Shown: one piece after another, positions 59,727 to 64,000 of the stretch
Layout of the letters: every line of letters begins with the position of its first letter
How positions within the stretch are numbered: position 1 is the stretch's first letter
Assembly: GCF_004323735.1 (NCBI RefSeq)
Contig: NZ_CP036455.1
Coordinates: 1,917,101 to 1,981,100 of the forward strand
Direction of reading: 5' to 3'
Origin: Streptomonospora litoralis
GTDB taxonomy: Bacteria; Actinomycetota; Actinomycetes; Streptosporangiales; Streptosporangiaceae
Length of the DNA: 64,000 nucleotides
Notes under the pieces: model-generated
What the model was told of the DNA's origin: nothing
Seen by the model: the letters and a program-made list of their open reading frames with translations, nothing else
Databases searched by the model: none
Translations under genes and position numbers: made by a program

Positions 59727-61523
59727 ATGACCGCGACCGGACCGACGAGCCGCGAACAGCAGGCCGCCACCGACTCCAACCTCGTCGACATGAACTGGGA
59801 CCCCATCACCCGCATCGTGGGCAGCCTGGGGATCTACACCAAGATCGACTTCAAGCAGAAGCAGGTGGCCGAGTGCTGGAGCACCTCGTCCATCTTCCGC
59901 GGATACAGCATCTTCATGCAGGGCAAGGACCCGCGGGACGCGCACTTCATCACCAGCCGCATCTGCGGGATCTGCGGCGACAACCACGCCGCGTGCTCGG
60001 TCTACGCGCAGAACATGGCCTACGGCGTCAAGACGCCGCCGCTGGGCGAGTGGATCATGAACCTCGGCGAGTCCGCGGAGTTCATGTTCGACCACAACAT
60101 CTACCAGGAGAACCTGGTCGGGGTGGACTACTGCGAGAAGATGGTCCGCGAGACCAACCCCGAGGTGCTGGAGCTGGCCGAGCGCACCGAGGCGCCGGGC
60201 GCCGCCGAGCACGGCTATCGCACCATCGCCGACATCATGCGGGCGCTCAACCCGCTCGAAGGCGAGTTCTACCGCGAGGCGCTGCAGCAGAGCCGGCTCA
60301 CCCGCGAGATGTTCTGCCTGATGGAGGGCCGCCACGTGCACCCCTCCACGCTGTATCCGGGCGGCGTGGGCACCTACCCGACCGTGCAGCTCTTCACCGA
60401 CTACCTGACGCGGTTGATGCGCTACGTGGAGTTCATGAAGCGGGTCGTGCCGCTCCACGACGACCTGTTCGACTTCTTCTACGAGGCGCTGCCCGGCTAC
60501 GAAGAGGTGGGCCGCCGCCGCATCCTGCTGGGCTGCTGGGGCTCGATGAACGACCCCGACCACTGCGACTACCGCTACGAGAACATGTCCGAGTGGGGCC
60601 GCAGGATGTTCGTGACCCCGGGCATCATCGTCGACGGCGAGCTGGTCACCAACGACCTGGTCGACATCAACCTGGGTATCCGCATCCTGCTGGGCAGCTC
60701 CTACTACGAGGACTGGGAGCAGCGGGAGAAGTTCGTGACCCACGACCCGCTGGGCAACCCGGTCGACCGGCGCCACCCGTGGAACCAGCACACCATCCCC
60801 AAGCCGCAGAAGCGCGACTTCGAGGACAAGTACAGCTGGGTGATGTCGCCGCGCTGGTTCGACGGCCAGGACCACCTGGCGCTGGACACCGGCGGCGGAC
60901 CCATCGCCCGGCTGTGGTCCACGGCGCTGTCGGGCCTGGTCGACATCGGCGGCTACGTGCGCGCCACCGGCTCCAGCGTCAAGATCAACCTGCCCAAGAC
61001 CGCGACCATGGGCGAGCGCAACTTCGAGTGGCGCATCCCGCGCTACAGCAACGCGCTGGAGCGCAACCGCGCCCGCACCTACTTCCAGGCCTACGCCGCC
61101 GCCTCGGCGCTGCACTTCGTCGACAAGGCGCTGGCCGAGCTGCACGCCGGGCGCACCAAGACCTGGGAGCCCTTCGACGTGCCCGACAACGCCATCGGCG
61201 TGGGCTTCCACGAGGCGGTGCGCGGCGTGCTCTCGCACCACATGGTGATCCGCGACGGCAAGATCGCGAACTACCACCCGTACCCGCCCACACCGTGGAA
61301 CGCCAGCGTGCGCGACTCCTACGGCACGCCCGGCCCCTACGAGGACGCGGTGCAGAACACGCCCATCTTCGAGGAGAACTCGCCGGACGACTTCAAGGGC
61401 ATCGACATCATGCGCGCCGTGCGCAGCTTCGACCCGTGCCTGCCCTGCGGCGTGCACATGTACCTCGGCAACGGGCAGACCCGCCAGGTCATGCACACTC
61501 CCACGGCCTTCGGCGGCTCCTGA
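59727..61523 (+). CDS. hhyL: Group 1h (group 5) [NiFe]-hydrogenase large subunit
   Basis: The 598-residue catalytic subunit has L1 motif RICGICGDNHAACSV (Cys80, Cys83) and L2 motif DPCLPCGVH (Cys571, Cys574), the four nickel ligands. A tail of 21 residues after His577 would be removed after nickel insertion. Family-specific blocks include WGSMNDPDHCDYRYENMSEWG. Role: hydrogen oxidation; the group supports survival of starved actinobacteria on trace hydrogen. Follows the small subunit by 66 bases. RBS GAAGGG. Confidence 0.97.
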   Translation: MTATGPTSREQQAATDSNLVDMNWDPITRIVGSLGIYTKIDFKQKQVAECWSTSSIFRGYSIFMQGKDPRDAHFITSRICGICGDNHAACSVYAQNMAYGVKTPPLGEWIMNLGESAEFMFDHNIYQENLVGVDYCEKMVRETNPEVLELAERTEAPGAAEHGYRTIADIMRALNPLEGEFYREALQQSRLTREMFCLMEGRHVHPSTLYPGGVGTYPTVQLFTDYLTRLMRYVEFMKRVVPLHDDLFDFFYEALPGYEEVGRRRILLGCWGSMNDPDHCDYRYENMSEWGRRMFVTPGIIVDGELVTNDLVDINLGIRILLGSSYYEDWEQREKFVTHDPLGNPVDRRHPWNQHTIPKPQKRDFEDKYSWVMSPRWFDGQDHLALDTGGGPIARLWSTALSGLVDIGGYVRATGSSVKINLPKTATMGERNFEWRIPRYSNALERNRARTYFQAYAAASALHFVDKALAELHAGRTKTWEPFDVPDNAIGVGFHEAVRGVLSHHMVIRDGKIANYHPYPPTPWNASVRDSYGTPGPYEDAVQNTPIFEENSPDDFKGIDIMRAVRSFDPCLPCGVHMYLGNGQTRQVMHTPTAFGGS

Positions 61524-61575
61524 AGGCGCCGCCGGCGACCGCAACCCGTGATCCGACACCTGCGAAAGGGATGTG

Positions 61576-62244
61576 ATGGCCTCGGAAAGCCGGCTGGACC
61601 GGACGAGTGAACGCGTCGAGCAGCTGCTGGACGAGCTCGCCGACGCCGACCCGGCGGTGGGCGAGCGCGCCGAGGAGGCCGTGGGGCTGATCGTGCGCCT
61701 CTACGGCAGCGCGCTGGAGCGCATCGTCGGGCTCGCCGCGGAGGGGGCCGACGGCTCCGCAGAGCCGGGCGGCACCGGCGCGAAAGCCCCGCTGATGCGG
61801 CGGATGGCCGACGACGAACTGCTGCGCGGCCTGCTGGTGCTGCACGACCTCCACCCCGAGGACACCGCCACCCGGGTCGAGGAGGCGCTGGAACGCGTCC
61901 GGCCCTACCTGGGATCCCACGCCGGCGACGTGGAGCTGCTGGAGGTCGGCGAGAACGAGGTGCGGCTGCGGCTGCGCGGCAACTGCGAGGGTTGCCCGTC
62001 CTCGGCGGTGACCGTCAAGGAGTCCATCGAGCGCGTCATCGCCGAGGCCGCGCCCGAGATCGGCGAGATCCGGGTCGACGGCATGGACGAAGGCCCGGCC
62101 GAACCCGACCGGGGCGAGGCGGGCTTCGTTCCGCTGGACTCGGTGCGCCACCGCCCGCCCGAGCACGCCATGACCTGCACCGTCCCCGCCGATCTGGCGG
62201 CCGATGGCCCCGCGGCCGAGGCGGCGGCCGGAGAGCGGGCGTGA
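61576..62244 (+). CDS. NifU-like (C-terminal domain) iron-sulfur protein of the hydrogenase operon
   Basis: The 222-residue protein has a helical N-terminal part (about 1-85), then a NifU C-terminal domain with ALERVRPYLGSHAGDVELLEV (in two runs) and NCEGCPSSAVTVKESIERVI. Cys137 and Cys140 are the [4Fe-4S]/persulfide site. The C-terminal tail is acidic. Role: likely cluster delivery to, or electron transfer from, the hydrogenase. A GTG three bases upstream (61573) is an alternative start. The stop overlaps the next gene's GTG. Confidence 0.88.
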   Translation: MASESRLDRTSERVEQLLDELADADPAVGERAEEAVGLIVRLYGSALERIVGLAAEGADGSAEPGGTGAKAPLMRRMADDELLRGLLVLHDLHPEDTATRVEEALERVRPYLGSHAGDVELLEVGENEVRLRLRGNCEGCPSSAVTVKESIERVIAEAAPEIGEIRVDGMDEGPAEPDRGEAGFVPLDSVRHRPPEHAMTCTVPADLAADGPAAEAAAGERA

Positions 62245-62972
62245 GCCGGGCCGCAGGGCCGGGCGCCGGGGCGGGGCTGCGCCGCTTCGTTCGCGAACCC
62301 GAGCGCCCGGCGCCGGGCGAGCACTGCGAGATGTGCGCGCAGCCGGTGGAGGAGACCCACTCCCACGTCGCCGACCTCGCCAAGCGCAGCGTGATGTGCG
62401 CCTGCCGCGGCTGCGCCCTGCTGTTCACCGAGCGGGGCGCGGCCGGCGGCCGCTACCTGACTGTGCCCACGCGCTACCTGCACGACCCCGACTTCACCGC
62501 GGCCGCCGGGGTGTTCGAGGAACTGCAGATCCCGGTGGGCATGGCGTTCTTTCTGTACAACTCCGAGCAGGAGCGCACCGTCGCCCTCTACCCCAGCCCC
62601 GCCGGCGCCACCGAGTCGCTGCTCCCGGTGGAGACCGCGGAGGCGGTGACGGGCTCCGGCGCCGCCATCGCGTTCACCGGCACCGAGGCCGCCGCCGACG
62701 TCGAGGCGGTGCTGGTGCGCCGCCGCGACGCAGCCGAGCAGGACGCCGGCGCCTACGAGGGGTTCCTGGTGCCCGTCGACACCTGCTACCGCCTGGTCGG
62801 CCTGGTCCGGTCCACCTGGAAGGGCTTCGACGGCGGGCAGGCGGCCCGGCGCGCTCTCGACGGCTTCTTCGCCGAATTGCGCGAGCGCAGCCGCCGCGTC
62901 GGCCCCGCCGATCCCGGTGCCGCGGCCGCCGCCTGCCGCGACGGCGCCACGGGCGAGGGGGCGAGCCGGTGA
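62241..62972 (+). CDS. DUF5947-family protein of the hydrogenase operon
   Basis: The 243-residue protein is translated from a GTG overlapping the NifU-like stop. It holds CEMCAQPV (Cys29-x2-Cys32), a His-rich EETHSHVAD and VMCACRGCALLF (Cys53, 55, 58), which suggest a bound metal or iron-sulfur centre. This pattern is typical of the DUF5947 proteins found with group 1h hydrogenases. The rest is mixed alpha/beta with a Glu/Ala-rich end. Precise role unknown; an assembly or electron-transfer factor is likely. Confidence 0.8.
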   Translation: MSRAAGPGAGAGLRRFVREPERPAPGEHCEMCAQPVEETHSHVADLAKRSVMCACRGCALLFTERGAAGGRYLTVPTRYLHDPDFTAAAGVFEELQIPVGMAFFLYNSEQERTVALYPSPAGATESLLPVETAEAVTGSGAAIAFTGTEAAADVEAVLVRRRDAAEQDAGAYEGFLVPVDTCYRLVGLVRSTWKGFDGGQAARRALDGFFAELRERSRRVGPADPGAAAAACRDGATGEGASR

Positions 62973-63616
62973 GCACACTCGAATTCACCTGCACGGGCGC
63001 CGACACGCGCCGCTTCGCCGCCGCACCCACCATCGACCTGCACACCCGCATCACCGACTCCTCGGGGAGCGGCGTCCACACCATCGTGCTGCAGTGCCTG
63101 GTGCGCATCCAGCCCCGCAGGCGCCGCTACTCCGACGCCGAAGCCGAGGGGCTGCGCGACGTGTTCGGCGAAACCGGCGAGTGGGCCCGCACCATGCAGG
63201 CCCTGACCCTCGCCAACACGTCGGTGATCGTGCCCGCCTTCACCGGCGCCACCGACGTCGACGTCCCGCTGCCGTGCAGCTACGACTTCGAGGTGGCCGC
63301 CGCCAAGTACCTGCACGCCCTGGGCGACGGCGACGTCCCGCTGCTCGTGCAGTTCAGCGGCACCGTCTTCCGCAAGGCACCGCAGGGCTTCACCGTCGAG
63401 CAGGTGCCCTGGGACCTGGAGGCCGAGCACCCGCTGCCGGTCGCCGTCTGGCGGCGCACCATGGACCACTACTTCCCCGCCGGCGGGTGGATCCGGGCGC
63501 ACCGCGACACCGTCGACGCCCTGCAGTCGTTCAAGTCCCGCAACGCGCTGCCGACATGGGACGACGCGCTCATGCGGCTGCTGGACAAGGCCGGGGAGGC
63601 CCGCGATGACCTTTGA
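62969..63616 (+). CDS. DUF6084-family protein of the hydrogenase operon
   Basis: The 215-residue protein starts at a GTG overlapping the upstream stop by 4 bases. It is rich in beta strands: IDLHTRITDSSGSGVHTIVLQCLVRIQPRRRRYS at the start, then FTGATDVDVPLPCSYDFEVAAAKYLHAL (in parts), FSGTVFRK, and DHYFPAGGWIRAHRDTVDALQSFK at the end. It matches the DUF6084 proteins encoded in high-affinity hydrogenase operons. No catalytic motif can be named. Confidence 0.78.
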   Translation: MSTLEFTCTGADTRRFAAAPTIDLHTRITDSSGSGVHTIVLQCLVRIQPRRRRYSDAEAEGLRDVFGETGEWARTMQALTLANTSVIVPAFTGATDVDVPLPCSYDFEVAAAKYLHALGDGDVPLLVQFSGTVFRKAPQGFTVEQVPWDLEAEHPLPVAVWRRTMDHYFPAGGWIRAHRDTVDALQSFKSRNALPTWDDALMRLLDKAGEARDDL

Positions 63617-64000
63617 CGCCGCCCGCCAGGTGGCCGACGCCGTGCTGCTGGAGGGCTACCTGCTGTACCCCTACCGCGCCTCCGCCGCCAAGAACCAGGT
63701 GCGCTGGCAGTTCGGGGTGCTGGCGCCCGAGGGGTCGGGCACCGCCGAACCCGCGGCCTCGACGACCGAGTGCCTGGTGGAGTCGGTCCGCGAAGGAGCG
63801 GCGCTCGACCTGCGGCTGCGGTTCCTGCGGGTGCGCACCCGATTGGGCCCCACCGGATCCGGCGCCGCAGACGCCGACGCCCCGGGGCACGGCGGCGCCG
63901 AGCCCGGATCCTCAGACGACGGCCCGGCCGACTGGGACGAGGGCGAGCTGCGCGAGATCGACGCCTCGGTCGCGCTCGGCGACACCCCCGGCCGGGTCGA
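63606..64000 (+). CDS. Hydrogenase-operon protein, 5' part (runs off the window)
   Basis: The ATG lies 11 bases inside the upstream gene. The first 131 residues are visible: VADAVLLEGYLLYPYRASAAKNQVRWQFGVLAP (in two parts, 9-40), a beta-rich section LDLRLRFLRVRTR and an acidic linker. The opening is characteristic of a protein that follows the DUF6084 gene in these loci. No known function can be read from it. Confidence 0.75.
   Translation, partial: MTFDAARQVADAVLLEGYLLYPYRASAAKNQVRWQFGVLAPEGSGTAEPAASTTECLVESVREGAALDLRLRFLRVRTRLGPTGSGAADADAPGHGGAEPGSSDDGPADWDEGELREIDASVALGDTPGRV

Noticed and set aside
57783-61559. A 1258-residue open frame on the minus strand opposite the hydrogenase genes
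   Set aside because: It is a mirror frame of GC-rich coding DNA: composition is dominated by His, Val, Gly and Asp repeats and no motif fits a protein. The + strand genes carry all known hydrogenase motifs.
1-64000. CRISPR arrays, tRNA or rRNA genes, phage attachment sites
   Set aside because: No regularly spaced short repeats, no cloverleaf with a GTTCGA-type T arm, and no rRNA segment were seen on reading both strands.

Overview
The window is 64 kb of very GC-rich DNA with GTG/TTG starts, ATGA/GTGA overlaps and strong GGAGG sites. It carries an actinobacterial gene set: isorenieratene-type crt genes, a DUF574 methyltransferase, PadR/HAAS, ECF41, an MmyB-type regulator and a group 1h [NiFe]-hydrogenase. 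A filamentous actinomycete of the Nocardiopsaceae type (Streptomonospora/Nocardiopsis-like) is my best guess, by inference only. No rRNA, tRNA or CRISPR array was seen.

Layout. 1-7.8 kb is an aromatic carotenoid cluster: crtI (left end cut off), crtB and a Rieske protein on +, crtU and crtT on -, and crtY on +. Together they would take phytoene to lycopene, beta-carotene and isorenieratene. 8.2-10.5 kb is a secreted CBM2 pectate lyase with two PL1 domains behind a LacI-type palindrome. 10.7-12.2 kb is a [4Fe-4S] photolyase/cryptochrome-like gene. 12.3-14.0 kb is an NSS transporter with its 33-residue MetS-type partner. 14.2-17.2 kb holds two RDD membrane proteins and two small envelope proteins. 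17.3-26.2 kb holds a penicillin-acylase-family Ntn hydrolase, a nucleotidyltransferase, a SelW-like protein, an LLM flavoenzyme, a TIGR03086 protein, a zinc alcohol dehydrogenase and an SDR.

26.6-28.5 kb is a stress-type group (hemerythrin, SDR, DUF2795). 28.8-32.1 kb has a Bcr/CflA efflux pump, a TetR regulator and an ArsR-SRPBCC pair. 32.4-39.5 kb has a FolC-like ligase, a PadR/HAAS pair, a methyltransferase, an ECF41 sigma factor followed by its AhpD/CMD-type partner, an UPF0309 SIS protein and a DUF574 methyltransferase. 40.9-48.3 kb has a DrrAB-type ABC exporter, 6-phosphogluconate dehydrogenase, an MpaB-type oxygenase, a membrane protein/regulator pair and a CaCA exchanger.

48.3-52.7 kb is a mobile-element zone with a broken tnpB, an XRE/SDR divergent pair and an intact IS630-family element. 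52.7-56.3 kb has a second zinc dehydrogenase and hypF. 56.9-64.0 kb is a tightly packed high-affinity hydrogenase operon (SIS, HypC-like, SIS, small subunit, large subunit, NifU-like, DUF5947, DUF6084 and one more gene running off the end). hypF lies divergently to it.

The least explained structure is a family of dispersed intergenic repeats (3.1-4.2, 26.3-26.6, 39.7-40.6 and 51.3-51.5 kb) with long inverted arms. Three of the four copies hold a roughly 50-nt hairpin whose two arms vary together between copies. The IS630 element sits inside one copy.
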